A stretch of 64,000 nucleotides of DNA from CAYPTB01 sp964413535 (GTDB lineage: Bacteria; Planctomycetota; UBA1135; GCA-002686595). Below, one piece after another: positions 50,797 to 60,244 of this stretch. The notes under the pieces are model-generated. The model searched no databases. It saw only the letters and a list, made by a program, of their open reading frames with translations, and was not told the DNA's origin. Where the stretch lies: positions 1 through 64,000 of the forward strand of contig CAYPTB010000028.1 in assembly GCA_964413535.1 (NCBI GenBank), given 5' to 3'. Both the position numbers and the translations under genes were made by a program. Position 1 is the first letter of the stretch, and every line of letters starts with the position of its first letter.

Positions 50797-52083
50797 ATGG
50801 TACGCGCCGAGCCGCCCACCTCGCGGACCGCTCTGGAGAACCCCTTGCCGTCGACGACCTTGCACACTCCCTTGATCCCCGACTGCGCGGACCGGCCTGC
50901 CGATGACCCGATCTTCGCCCTCCACGGCGAGGCGACGCAGCGCGAGCGGGCGGGAGAGGACATCCTGAACGCGACCATCGGCACGCTCTGCGCGGACGAC
51001 GGGCGGATCGCCGTGATGCCGAGCGTGTTCGAGGCATATCGGCGCGTGAAGCCCGAGAAGGCGGCGGGTTATGCACCGATCTCCGGCCCGCTGCCGTTCC
51101 TCTCCGCGGTGATCACCGATCTGTTCGGCGAGCGCGAGGGGGTCGCGAACGCCGTGGCCGTCGCCACGCCCGGCGGAACGGGCGCGATCCATCACACGAT
51201 CGTCAACGCCCTCGAGCCCGGCCAGCGTCTGCTCACGTCGTCGTACTTCTGGGGACCGTACGCCACCCTCGCCGACCACACGCGCCGCGGCGTCCTCACC
51301 TTCCGGATGTTCGACTCCGCCGGCGCCTTCGACCTCGGCGCGTACGAAGCGGGTCTCGACCGACTCATGCGCGAGCAGGGACGCGCGCTCGTCGTCCTCA
51401 ACACCCCTTGCCACAACCCCACGGGGTACTCCCTGGACGACGGGGAGTGGAGCGAGGTCGTCGGCATCACCGAACGCGCGGCGAGCCGCGGCCCGACGAC
51501 GCTCTTGCTCGACTTCGCGTATGCGAAGTTCGCCCCGACGACGGACTCGCCTTGGCAGGTCCACCTCGAGCGCCTGGCCGAGAGCGCGGGCGTCTTCATC
51601 GCCTGGACCGCATCCAAGTCCTTCGCGCAGTACGGGGCGCGCGTCGGCGCGCTCGTGGCGCTGCATCCCGACGGCGGCGAACGGCGGCGGATCGCGAACG
51701 CGCTGGGCTACTCCTGCCGCGGGACGTGGTCGAACTGCAACCATCTCGGGATGCTCGCGATCACCGAGGTCCTCTCCGATCCGGATCTGCGTGGAAGGAG
51801 TGAGCGCGAGCGGGAGGACCTGTGCCTGCTGCTCGGGGAGCGCGTCGCCGCCTTCAACCGCCAAGCCAAGTCGGCGGGTCTCGCCCATCCGCGCTACGAG
51901 GGCGGCTTCTTCGTCACCGTGTTCACGGAGAACGCACGCGAGACGGCAGAGCGCATGCGCCGCCGCGGCGTGTACGTCGTGCCCGTCGACGGAGCCGTGC
52001 GGGTCGCCCTGTGCTCGACCCCGAAGGACGCGATCCCGCGCTTGGTCGAGGCGCTCGAGGCCGGCGTTCGATCGGCCCCCTGA
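50797..52083 (+). CDS. PLP-dependent aromatic-type aminotransferase
   Basis: About 428 residues from ATG 50797 (a later TTG near 50845 would also keep the domain). It is a fold-type I aminotransferase: GGTGAIHHTIVNALEPG, LVVLNTPCHNPTGYSLDD, LLLDFAYAKF for the cofactor Asp and Tyr, and TASKSFAQYGARVGAL with the PLP lysine. The SKSF and NPTG boxes and C-terminal GVYVVPVDGAVRVAL (substrate Arg) suit aromatic or aspartate aminotransferases. It acts in amino-acid synthesis or breakdown. No pathway genes lie beside it. Confidence 0.85.
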   Translation: MVRAEPPTSRTALENPLPSTTLHTPLIPDCADRPADDPIFALHGEATQRERAGEDILNATIGTLCADDGRIAVMPSVFEAYRRVKPEKAAGYAPISGPLPFLSAVITDLFGEREGVANAVAVATPGGTGAIHHTIVNALEPGQRLLTSSYFWGPYATLADHTRRGVLTFRMFDSAGAFDLGAYEAGLDRLMREQGRALVVLNTPCHNPTGYSLDDGEWSEVVGITERAASRGPTTLLLDFAYAKFAPTTDSPWQVHLERLAESAGVFIAWTASKSFAQYGARVGALVALHPDGGERRRIANALGYSCRGTWSNCNHLGMLAITEVLSDPDLRGRSEREREDLCLLLGERVAAFNRQAKSAGLAHPRYEGGFFVTVFTENARETAERMRRRGVYVVPVDGAVRVALCSTPKDAIPRLVEALEAGVRSAP

Positions 52084-52150
52084 CACCTTCCCCGGGCGCG
52101 ACATTCGGCTACCATTCGAGAGTGGGAACGCCCCCGCGGGATTCCTGCCC

Positions 52151-53605
52151 ATGCAGCGTCTCTTCGCACTCGTCGCCCTCGTGATCGCACCCAGCCTGGA
52201 CCCGCCCGCCGCGGCTCAGGCAAGAGAAAGCGACTACCTCGAATCGATCGTCGCGGCGCAGAGCCAACTGATCGACGACCTGGAGGATCTGGCTGATTGG
52301 TGTCGGGCCAACAAGCTCCTGCTCGAGGCCGATGTGTGCTACCGCAACCTCCTGCGCTTCGACGAGGAGCACGAGCGCGCGCGGGCCTCGTTGCGCTACA
52401 CGAAGCGCAAGGGCGAGTGGGTCCAGGCGTCGAGCTACCGCCAGCCCAGGAACTACAGCAAGGAGGCCCTGATCCCCTTCGCGGCCAAGCGGCTCGAGAT
52501 GATGCAGACGTACAAGCGCGCGATCCTCGACCTGAACGCCTCGCACGCGCAGAACGTCTCGCTGGAGCGCCGCGAGCGCGTCCTGCTCGAACTGCTCGAC
52601 CTCACGCCGGACGATCCCGAGGTGCGCTCGGCGCTCGGCGAGACGCTGATCGACGGCGAGTGGAAGCTCGTCGAGACGAAGACCGCGTTCGAGCGGCGAG
52701 CGGGGATCCCGGAGCTCGCCCAGCGCTGCATCGCCACGGCGCCGATCGGGAAGGCGGTTCCGCCCAACGGCGTCGAGCAGGCCATCGGGCTCGATTGGAA
52801 GCTCATCCTCGCGACCGACTACGTGCGCGTGGCCGGCACGAGCTCCCCCGAGGAGGTGCGCAACGTCATGCGCGTCACGCAGGGCGCCGGGGAGTTCTTC
52901 CGGACGCTCCTCGAGAACGACACGCTCCCGGGAGTCGAGTTCGCGATCTTCCTGCTCTCGAGCGACGCGGAGAAGCGTCAGTTCCTCGACAAACACCCGC
53001 GCGTCAATCCGCGGGATCGCCCGTTCCTCGAGTCGCTCGAGGGCGCGGGCATTCCCGGCTCGAGCCAGACCGCCGAGTGGTCGCAGGGTGAGCACCTGCG
53101 ACTCGACCGCTCGACGCGCCAGACCCTCGGCAAGATGATGTCCGACACCTACGGCATCACGGTCGACCACGGCTGGGCCTGGGAGGGATTCGGCTACTAC
53201 CTGACCTACCAGCTCACCGGCACGCGGCTGACCTTCTTCCTCAGCCCCGACCGCTACGGCAGCGACCCGAACGCCACAGCGGAAGCGAAGCAGCTCTTCA
53301 CGCGCATGCTCATGCCGGAGTGCGACTGGCTCAAGGAGGCGCGCATCTTCTTCGCCGAGCGCCGCCCGCCGAAGCTCGCCATCCTGATGGGGCGCAAGGT
53401 CGACACCCTGTCCGCTCCGGACGTCCTGTGGTCCTACGTGCTCGCCTCGTACCTGATCGAGGGATGCCCCGAGAAGGCGCCCGTGCTCCTGACGGCGATC
53501 GGCGGGGAGAAGCTGCTTCCGCCCGACGCCGTCCGTAAGGCCTTCGACATGGAGCTTCCGCGTTTCGAGCAGCGCGTCGTACGCTGGCTCGACGAAACGC
53601 GCTGA
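52151..53605 (+). CDS. Secreted gluzincin-like protein without zinc motif
   Basis: 484 residues from ATG 52151. A signal peptide covers about 1-22. The first half is helical with short repeats. The second half recalls DUF1570-like peptidases: in relatives a HExxH segment precedes YGITxxxGWxxEGF, and here the spot reads RSTRQTLGKMMSDTYGITVDHGWAWEGFGYYL. The two His and Glu of the zinc site are replaced, so the protein is probably an inactive relative. It precedes the M1 peptidase gene by 70 bp. Confidence 0.65.
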   Translation: MQRLFALVALVIAPSLDPPAAAQARESDYLESIVAAQSQLIDDLEDLADWCRANKLLLEADVCYRNLLRFDEEHERARASLRYTKRKGEWVQASSYRQPRNYSKEALIPFAAKRLEMMQTYKRAILDLNASHAQNVSLERRERVLLELLDLTPDDPEVRSALGETLIDGEWKLVETKTAFERRAGIPELAQRCIATAPIGKAVPPNGVEQAIGLDWKLILATDYVRVAGTSSPEEVRNVMRVTQGAGEFFRTLLENDTLPGVEFAIFLLSSDAEKRQFLDKHPRVNPRDRPFLESLEGAGIPGSSQTAEWSQGEHLRLDRSTRQTLGKMMSDTYGITVDHGWAWEGFGYYLTYQLTGTRLTFFLSPDRYGSDPNATAEAKQLFTRMLMPECDWLKEARIFFAERRPPKLAILMGRKVDTLSAPDVLWSYVLASYLIEGCPEKAPVLLTAIGGEKLLPPDAVRKAFDMELPRFEQRVVRWLDETR

Positions 53606-53675
53606 ACCGCGGCCGCAGCGCGTCCCCGCCCCCGCGGCAGGACCCGAAGACCCTCCGGCCGCTCGAAGATCCACG

Positions 53676-55559
53676 ATGCGGACGGCCTTCCTCGACTTCC
53701 TCTTGCTCCTCCCCGCCCTGCACGGCTGCGCTGCATCCTCCGCGCCGGGGATCCGAGGCGCCGGGACGAGCGGCACGGCCCCGACCGCGCGCGCCGACCG
53801 CGCAGACCGGCACAGTTTCGCGGAGCCCGAGCGCGTGCGCGTCGTGCACGTCTCGCTCGACCTCGAGCTCGACTTCGTGGAGTTCCGCGTCGCGGGCACG
53901 GCCGAGCTCGAGCTCGTGCGCCACGACCCCGCCGCTCCCCTCGTGCTCGACAGCAACGGGCTCGCCGTGCACTCGGTCTCCGGCACCGACGGGACGGCGC
54001 GCACGTTCCAATTCGACCCCGCAGTCGAGCGCCTCGGACGCAGGCTCGAGATCGCGCTCGCGCCGGGGGACACGTCCGTCCGCGTGCGCTACACGACGCT
54101 CCCGGACGCGGTCGCCCTCCAGTGGCTCGCGCCGGCGCAGACCGCCGGCGGCCGCAGGCCGTTCCTCTTCACGCAGGGCCAGTCGATCCTCACGCGCAGT
54201 TGGATCCCGCTCCAGGACTCGCCCGGCGTGCGCGTGAGCTACGACGCGCGCGTGCGTGCGCCCGAGGGGATCACCGTCGTCATGAGCGCCGCGGAATCGG
54301 CGCGCGACGAGGACGGCGCGTTCCGCTTCCGCCTCGCGCACCCGATCCCGCCGTACCTGATCGCGCTCGGCGCGGGCGAGCTCGCGTTCCAGGCCATCTC
54401 GCCGCGCTGCGGGGTGTGGGCCGATCCGAAGCTGGTCGAGGCGGCGGCGCGCGAGCTCGCCGACACCGAGGCCATGATCCAGAGCGCCGAGCGGCTCTTC
54501 GGTCCCTACCGCTGGGGGCGCTACGACCTGCTCATCCTGCCGCCCGCGTTCCCCTTCGGCGGGATGGAGAACCCCTGCCTGACGTTCTGCACGCCCACGA
54601 TCCTGGCCGGCGACAAGTCGCTCGTGTCGCTCGTCGCGCACGAGCTCGCGCACTCCTGGTCGGGGAACCTGGTCACGAACGCGACTTGGCGCGACTTCTG
54701 GCTCAACGAGGGCTTCACCGTCTACGTCGAGCAACGGATCATGGAGGAGGTCTTCGGCCCGGAGCGCGCGGCGCTCGAGAAGGCGCTCTCGTTCGACGAT
54801 CTCGTGCGCGAGATGGAGGAGCTCGAGCCGTGGGCGCAGGTGCTGCACGTCGATCTCGGCGACCGCCACCCCGACGAGGCCTTCTCCGGCGTGCCCTACG
54901 AGAAGGGCGCGCTCTTCCTGCGGCGCGTCGAGGAGCTCGTCGGCCGCGCGGCGCTCGACCGCTTCCTGCGCAAGTGGTTCGACGGGCACGCCTTCGCGAG
55001 CGTCACGACGGACGACTTCCGCGCGTTCCTCGAGCGCGAGCTCCTGGCCGACCGCGCCGAGGCGCGCGCCGCGCTCGACCTCGACCTGTGGCTCGAGGAG
55101 CCCGGGCTACCCGACGACGCGCCGCGCACGGAGTCGCAGGGGATGGTCCGCGTGGAGGCGGAGCTCGCGCGCCTGCGTGCGGGTACGGCGCCGGCCGAGC
55201 TCGCCACCGGGGGCTGGGTCACGCAGCAGTGGCTGCACTTCCTCGAGTCGCTCGCGGACGAGCTCGACCCCGCCGGCATGCAGCGGCTCGACGAGGCCTT
55301 CGGCTTCACGAAGACAGAGAACAGCGAGGTCCTGTGCGTCTGGTTGCGGCTCGCCGTGCAGCACGGTTACGCGCGCGCCGACGACCGGCTCGAGAAGTTC
55401 CTGTGGGACGTGGGTCGCGCGAAGTTCCTGCGCCCGCTCTACAAGGAGCTCGCGCGCGTCGACCTCGAACGCGCCAAGGCGCTCTACGAGCGCTCGCGTC
55501 CGCGCTACCACGCCGTGTCGCGCAACGCGGTCGAGGAGATCCTGCGCCGCGCGGGCTGA
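53676..55559 (+). CDS. M1-family aminopeptidase, lipoprotein
   Basis: 627 residues from ATG 53676. A lipobox-like LHGC ends the signal at about residue 18. The exopeptidase motif FGGMENPCLTF precedes the zinc site HELAHSW (322-328) with the third ligand Glu345 in WLNEGF. This places it in family M1 near the leukotriene-A4-hydrolase group. A HEAT-like helical C-terminal domain is present. It should release amino acids from peptides at the cell surface. Its stop overlaps the glycosylase start by 1 nt. Confidence 0.9.
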   Translation: MRTAFLDFLLLLPALHGCAASSAPGIRGAGTSGTAPTARADRADRHSFAEPERVRVVHVSLDLELDFVEFRVAGTAELELVRHDPAAPLVLDSNGLAVHSVSGTDGTARTFQFDPAVERLGRRLEIALAPGDTSVRVRYTTLPDAVALQWLAPAQTAGGRRPFLFTQGQSILTRSWIPLQDSPGVRVSYDARVRAPEGITVVMSAAESARDEDGAFRFRLAHPIPPYLIALGAGELAFQAISPRCGVWADPKLVEAAARELADTEAMIQSAERLFGPYRWGRYDLLILPPAFPFGGMENPCLTFCTPTILAGDKSLVSLVAHELAHSWSGNLVTNATWRDFWLNEGFTVYVEQRIMEEVFGPERAALEKALSFDDLVREMEELEPWAQVLHVDLGDRHPDEAFSGVPYEKGALFLRRVEELVGRAALDRFLRKWFDGHAFASVTTDDFRAFLERELLADRAEARAALDLDLWLEEPGLPDDAPRTESQGMVRVEAELARLRAGTAPAELATGGWVTQQWLHFLESLADELDPAGMQRLDEAFGFTKTENSEVLCVWLRLAVQHGYARADDRLEKFLWDVGRAKFLRPLYKELARVDLERAKALYERSRPRYHAVSRNAVEEILRRAG

Positions 55560-56446
55560 TGCCGGAGCTGCCCGACGTCCTCCTGTACGTCGGAGCGCTG
55601 CGCGCGCGCCTCGTGGGCGAGACCTTCGAGCGCGCGCGCGTCGCGAGCCCGTTCCTCCTGCGCTCGGTCGACCCGCCGCTCGCGGCAGCGGCGGGCAAGC
55701 GTGTGCTCGAGCTGCGCCGCCTCGGCAAGCGCATCGTCTTCGAGCTCGAGGACGAGCTGTTCCTCGTCGTGCACCTGATGATCGCGGGGCGCTTCCGCTG
55801 GAAGCCGCGTGGCGCGCTCGTCCCCGGTCGGATCGGCCTCGCGGCCTTCGACTTCTCGAGCGGGACGCTCCTCCTGACCGAGGCGTCGTCGAAGAAGCGC
55901 GCCTCGCTCCACGTCGTGCGTGGCGAGGCCGCGCTCGCGGCGCACGACCGCGGCGGCCTGGACGTCTTCACCGCCGACCTCGCCGCCTTTCGCGCGCGGC
56001 TGGTGGCCGAGAACCACACGCTCAAGCGCGCCCTCACCGACCCGCGCGCCTTCGACGGCATCGGCAACGCCTACTCCGACGAGATCCTGCACGCCGCGCG
56101 GCTCTCGCCGCTCACCTGGACGAGCCGCCTCGCCGAGGCCGAGATCGCGCGGCTCTTCGAAGCCGTGCGCGCCACGCTCACGGCCTGGACCGAGCGCTTG
56201 CGCACGGAGACGGGCGAGCGCTTCCCCGAGAAGGTGACCGCCTTCCGCGCAGGCATGGCCGTGCACGGCCGCTTCGGTGAGCCCTGCCCCGTGTGCGGCG
56301 CGCCCGTGCAGCGCATCGTCTACGCCGCCCACGAGACGAACTACTGCGCGCGCTGCCAGACCGGCGGCAAGCTCCTGGCCGACCGCGCCCTCTCGCGCTT
56401 GCTGAAGGACGACTGGCCCGAGCGCATCGAGGAGCTCGAGGAGTAG
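55559..56446 (+). CDS. Fpg/Nei-family DNA glycosylase
   Basis: 295 residues from ATG 55559. The start PELPDV gives the catalytic Pro and Glu of the Fpg/MutM-Nei family. Further hallmarks are HLMIAGRFRW, ENHTLKRALTDPRAFDGIGNAYSDEIL (the H2TH region) and a C-terminal zinc finger CPVCGAPVQRIVYAAHETNYCARCQTGGK. It removes oxidised bases, such as formamidopyrimidine or 8-oxoguanine, from DNA. Translational coupling with the M1 peptidase gene is unexpected and is probably just gene packing. Confidence 0.9.
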   Translation: MPELPDVLLYVGALRARLVGETFERARVASPFLLRSVDPPLAAAAGKRVLELRRLGKRIVFELEDELFLVVHLMIAGRFRWKPRGALVPGRIGLAAFDFSSGTLLLTEASSKKRASLHVVRGEAALAAHDRGGLDVFTADLAAFRARLVAENHTLKRALTDPRAFDGIGNAYSDEILHAARLSPLTWTSRLAEAEIARLFEAVRATLTAWTERLRTETGERFPEKVTAFRAGMAVHGRFGEPCPVCGAPVQRIVYAAHETNYCARCQTGGKLLADRALSRLLKDDWPERIEELEE

Positions 56447-56529
56447 GGGAGCTCGAGGCCCCAGCGTTGGCTGTCGACCTGGGAAGCGCGCGGGGAAGCG
56501 AGTAGTCTCTGACCCGAGGAATCCCTCCC

Positions 56530-56748
56530 ATGGGTTGGAAGGTCCGCATCGCCGCGCTCGTGCTGCTCGTCCTGGGTCTCGCCTGTCTGAACTACACGAC
56601 GGACACTGGAGCCGAGCATCACCGCGAGTGGGCGGCGGAGCACGACCTGCCGCCGCCCAGCCCCGCGATCTTCTACGGGGGAGCGGTGGCCACCGTGCTC
56701 GGCGCGCTGCTCTTCGGCCGCTCACTCGGCCGTCGGGGCGAAGCGTAA
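56530..56748 (+). CDS. Small two-helix membrane protein
   Basis: 72 residues from ATG 56530. Two hydrophobic segments at about residues 5-22 and 46-63 bracket a charged loop with His and Glu (TGAEHHREWAAEHDLPPP). It ends RRGEA. It is separated from the SDR gene by only 2 nt, so they are probably translated together. Function unknown. Confidence 0.6.
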   Translation: MGWKVRIAALVLLVLGLACLNYTTDTGAEHHREWAAEHDLPPPSPAIFYGGAVATVLGALLFGRSLGRRGEA

Positions 56749-56750
56749 GC

Positions 56751-57518
56751 GTGGGCGGCACGGCGGTCGTCACGGGCGCGTCGTCGGGGATCGGGCGCGC
56801 GTTCGCGGTGGAGCTGGCAGCGCGCGGGCACGACCTCGTGCTCGTGGCGCGGCGGCGCGAGCGGCTCGAGGCGCTCGCGACCGAGCTCACCGCGCGCGAC
56901 GTGCGCGCCGAGGTACTGGTCGCCGACCTCGCGACCGACGACGGGCTCGTGGCCGTCGAACGGCGCATCGCGGCCGAGCCGAAGCTCGCGGTGCTCGTCA
57001 ACGACGCGGGCTTCGCTCACTTCGGTCCGTTCGAAGAGGAGTCGCTCGAGCACGTGGACGCCGCGGTGCGCGTGCTCGTGCTCGCGCCGGCGCGGCTCTC
57101 GCGCGCTGCGCTGCCGAAGCTGCGCGCGACGAACGGATCCCTGATCCAGATCTCCTCGCGCGCGGGCTTCGCGCCGCGCGGCAAGCTCGCGACCTATTCC
57201 GCGGCCAAGGCCTTCGTGAACCGCCTCACGCTCGCACTGGCGGACGAGCTGGCGCAGAGCGGCGTGCGCGTGCTGACGGTCTGCCCGGGCAACGTCTCCA
57301 CCGAGTTCTTCGACAAGGCCGGCCTCGCGCCGGGCGCGATCACGCACGCGCTCGAGCCCGAGGACGTCGTGCGCGCGGCGTTCGCGGCGCTCGAGCGCCG
57401 CGAGACCATGTGCGTGCCCGGCGAGGGCAAGCGCGACCGCTTCCTGCGCCGCGTGCTGCCCGCGCGCATCGTGCGCAAGCTCGCCGGCGTGCTCGAGCGG
57501 CTCGCCGGCGGCGCGTAG
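56751..57518 (+). CDS. Short-chain dehydrogenase/reductase
   Basis: 255 residues from GTG 56751. The Rossmann motif is VVTGASSGIGRAF at about residues 6-18, followed by NDAGFAHFG, the catalytic Ser in IQISSRAGF and YSAAK (Tyr and Lys). It belongs to the classical SDR family with NAD(P)-dependent oxidoreductase activity on a hydroxyl or keto group. The substrate is unknown. It follows the small membrane gene closely and is convergent with the kinase/FGE gene. Confidence 0.9.
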   Translation: MGGTAVVTGASSGIGRAFAVELAARGHDLVLVARRRERLEALATELTARDVRAEVLVADLATDDGLVAVERRIAAEPKLAVLVNDAGFAHFGPFEEESLEHVDAAVRVLVLAPARLSRAALPKLRATNGSLIQISSRAGFAPRGKLATYSAAKAFVNRLTLALADELAQSGVRVLTVCPGNVSTEFFDKAGLAPGAITHALEPEDVVRAAFAALERRETMCVPGEGKRDRFLRRVLPARIVRKLAGVLERLAGGA

Positions 57519-57562
57519 TCACCCGCGCGAACTCCCACCGCCTTGCACGCCTCTCACCCTGT

Positions 57563-60244
57563 CTACGGATCGATCGCGCGCGCCGGGCGGACGCCGAGGT
57601 CGTTGCTCGCCGCCTTCCCGAGCGTGTTGTAGCGGCGCGAGGAGCGCGCGAAGGACGAGACGTTCGCCCAACCGGCGCCCCGGATCGGATAGCTGCGCGC
57701 CCCCCGTGGCTCGCGCAACCCGTCTCCCGCGCGCGCGGGCACCGTGTACGACCCGTACTCGTCGCGCACCCACTCCCACACGTTGCCGTGCACGTCGTGC
57801 AGGCCGAACGCATTGGGGCGGAAGCTCCCGACGGGCGCGTGGAACCTGAACTTGTCGAGGAGCCAGCCGTCGACTTCCCAGTCGGCCGGCGCGCCGCTGT
57901 CGCGGAACGTGGCGTCGGACAAGTCGGCCGCTCCCGACAGGGACTCCACTTCTGCGCCCGTCCACCAGGGCGTCTCCGTTCCGGCGCGCGCGCCGTACTC
58001 CCATTGCGCCTCCGTCGGCAACACGAGGCCCACGCGGCCGAGCACGCGCGTGCAGTCGAACCAGCTCACGTTCTCCACGGGGTTCTCGAGCGTGATCTTC
58101 TGCGAGCTGTCCGGACCGTAGATCGACGGATTCGAGCCCGATGCGCGCAGCCACTGGGCCTGCGTCATCTCGTACTTGGAGAGGAAGTGCGCGTCGAGCT
58201 CGACCTCGTGTACGGGTGACTCGTCCTCGAAGGCGCCGCGATCGAAGCGCTCGGCGGTAGGGTCGAGCTTCTGCGCGCCGACGCGCGCGCGACCGCCGGG
58301 GATCAGCACGAGCACGACGCCGCTCGTCTCCTCGATCACGAGGTTGCCCTTCTCGTCGCGCGTCGGCGCCTCGCCCGTCAGGAGGTGGGCGAACTCCCAC
58401 AGCCCGGTGCGCGGATCGCGCCCCACGGGGAACAGGCCGAGCTGCGGCGCGAGCACGAGCCCGCCGTAGGCCGGGCAATCGTTCGGGTCGGCGATCGACT
58501 CGATCGCCTCGGACCACCGCCACACGGCGTTGGGACCCGAGATCGAGCGCTCCGCGATCCCGAGCGCGGTCGCGAGTCGCCGCTCCACGTCCGCGAGCGG
58601 CCCGCGCTCGCGATCGACGAACGCTTCGATCTCGCCCACGAGCCCGACGAGGTGGTCGTGCTGCCAGCGATCCTCGGGCGTCGCGAAGCTCCCGCGCGGC
58701 GTGAGTGCCTCGTCCTCGTCGTCCGCGGCCGTCTCGATCGCGACGCCCGCCTTCGCGCGCAAGTCCGCCAAGTTCGCGCGGTGCTCCGCGAGCTTCGAGT
58801 CGAACGTACGCGCTTGCGCGAGCCACGCCTCGATCTCGGGCACGACCGACGGATACGGCGGCCAGAGCTCCTCGGCCTGTGCCTCGAGCTCCGCGAGCCG
58901 CGCCGCGTCGGCGAGACCGGCGACCTGCAGGAAGCGCTCCTGCGCCGCCTGCAGCGCGACGCCGCGCTCCTCCGCGATGCGCGCCTTCTCGACGGCGAGT
59001 GCGTTGGCCATGGCCAGCGCCGCGTTCTTCGCGCTCAGGCGCAACGCCGCCGCGCTCACGATCCCGAAGGCGACCAGCACCGCGACGAGCACCGTCGTCG
59101 CGAGCGCGCGGTTGCGGCGCACCCACTTCTTGAACTGCGCCAACGCGCCGGTCTCGAACGCCTGCACGACGCGGCCCTCGATGAACGCGCGCAGGTCCTC
59201 CGCGAGCTCGAGCATGCTCGCGTAGCGCTCCTCGCGCTCGCGCGCCATCGCCTTCTCGCAGATGGCGACGAGTTCCTCGGGCGCGTCCGGCGCTTCCTCG
59301 CGCACGGCTCGCGGCGGACCTTCTTGAACGCGCGCCCAGACCGCGTAGTTGCCGAGGTTCGCGCTCTCCGGCACGTACGGCATGTGCCCCGTGAGCAGGT
59401 GGTAGAGCATCGCGCCGACCGCGAACACGTCCGTGCGCCCGTCGATCGCCTCGACCTCGCCGCGCGCTTGCTCGGGCGACATGTAGGCGGGCGTGCCGAC
59501 GACGTCCCCGTCCATCGTGACGAGCGGCGAGTCGAGATCCCCCGCTCCCCGGCGCCGATATGTCTCCACGCGGCTGTGCAGCGGCTGCTCGGGACGGCGC
59601 ACGCGGACGTCCTTCGCGTCGCGCCGGCCGAGCACGCGCGCGAGCCCCCAGTCCATCACGTACACCTCGCCGAACCGCCCGACCATCACGTTCGACGGCT
59701 TGAGATCCCGGTGCACCACGCCCTTGTCGTGCGCGTAGGCCATGGCCTCGCAGATCTTCAGCAACACGCCGAGCGCGCGCGGGAGCGTCCAACCCGCTTC
59801 CCCCTTGGCCACGTGCCGGTACACGTCGCGCAGCGTCTCGCCGCGCACGAGCTTCATCGTGAAGTACAGCCGGCCCTGCGGATCGAGCCCGAGCTCGTGC
59901 ACGGGCACGATGCCGGGGTGGTCGAGCTGACCGGTGACCTGGGCCTCCTCGAGGAAGCGGCCGAGGCTCTTCGAGGTCGAGGCCTCGTCGTCGCCGGGCT
60001 CCGCCTCGCGGATCACCTTCATGGCGAGGTGCCGGCGCAGGTCCTCGTCCCACACGCGCAGGATCGAGCCCATGCCGCCGTGCGCGACCTCGCCCTTCAA
60101 GCGGTAGCGGGTGAACGGCGCAGGCCGCCCGGAGAGCGTCTCGATCACTTCGAACGAGCAGTCGACGCGCTCGCGCTCCGTCGGATCGACGACCGTCGCG
60201 GCCAGCGACTCGGTGCTCTCCGGCTCCTCCGAACCCTGGGCCAT
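57563..60244 (-). CDS. Ser/Thr kinase with FGE-sulfatase-like C-terminal domain
   Basis: 893 residues from ATG 60244. Kinase domain at 47-340: GEVAHGGMGSILRVWD, AMKVIRE (Lys76), HRDLKPSN (178-185), MDWG in place of DFG, and GTPAYMSPEQARGE. A membrane helix at about 375-395 and a coiled coil follow. From residue 640 it is a formylglycine-generating-enzyme-like (SUMF1) domain: VLVLIPGGRARVGAQ, FDRGAFEDESPVHEVELDAHFLSKYEMTQAQW, LPTEAQWEYGARAG, NAFGLHDVHGNVWEWVRDEYG. In such kinases this domain senses ligands or modifies proteins. The start overlaps the stop of the dehydrogenase gene upstream by 1 nt. Confidence 0.9.
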   Translation of the reverse strand: MAQGSEEPESTESLAATVVDPTERERVDCSFEVIETLSGRPAPFTRYRLKGEVAHGGMGSILRVWDEDLRRHLAMKVIREAEPGDDEASTSKSLGRFLEEAQVTGQLDHPGIVPVHELGLDPQGRLYFTMKLVRGETLRDVYRHVAKGEAGWTLPRALGVLLKICEAMAYAHDKGVVHRDLKPSNVMVGRFGEVYVMDWGLARVLGRRDAKDVRVRRPEQPLHSRVETYRRRGAGDLDSPLVTMDGDVVGTPAYMSPEQARGEVEAIDGRTDVFAVGAMLYHLLTGHMPYVPESANLGNYAVWARVQEGPPRAVREEAPDAPEELVAICEKAMAREREERYASMLELAEDLRAFIEGRVVQAFETGALAQFKKWVRRNRALATTVLVAVLVAFGIVSAAALRLSAKNAALAMANALAVEKARIAEERGVALQAAQERFLQVAGLADAARLAELEAQAEELWPPYPSVVPEIEAWLAQARTFDSKLAEHRANLADLRAKAGVAIETAADDEDEALTPRGSFATPEDRWQHDHLVGLVGEIEAFVDRERGPLADVERRLATALGIAERSISGPNAVWRWSEAIESIADPNDCPAYGGLVLAPQLGLFPVGRDPRTGLWEFAHLLTGEAPTRDEKGNLVIEETSGVVLVLIPGGRARVGAQKLDPTAERFDRGAFEDESPVHEVELDAHFLSKYEMTQAQWLRASGSNPSIYGPDSSQKITLENPVENVSWFDCTRVLGRVGLVLPTEAQWEYGARAGTETPWWTGAEVESLSGAADLSDATFRDSGAPADWEVDGWLLDKFRFHAPVGSFRPNAFGLHDVHGNVWEWVRDEYGSYTVPARAGDGLREPRGARSYPIRGAGWANVSSFARSSRRYNTLGKAASNDLGVRPARAIDP

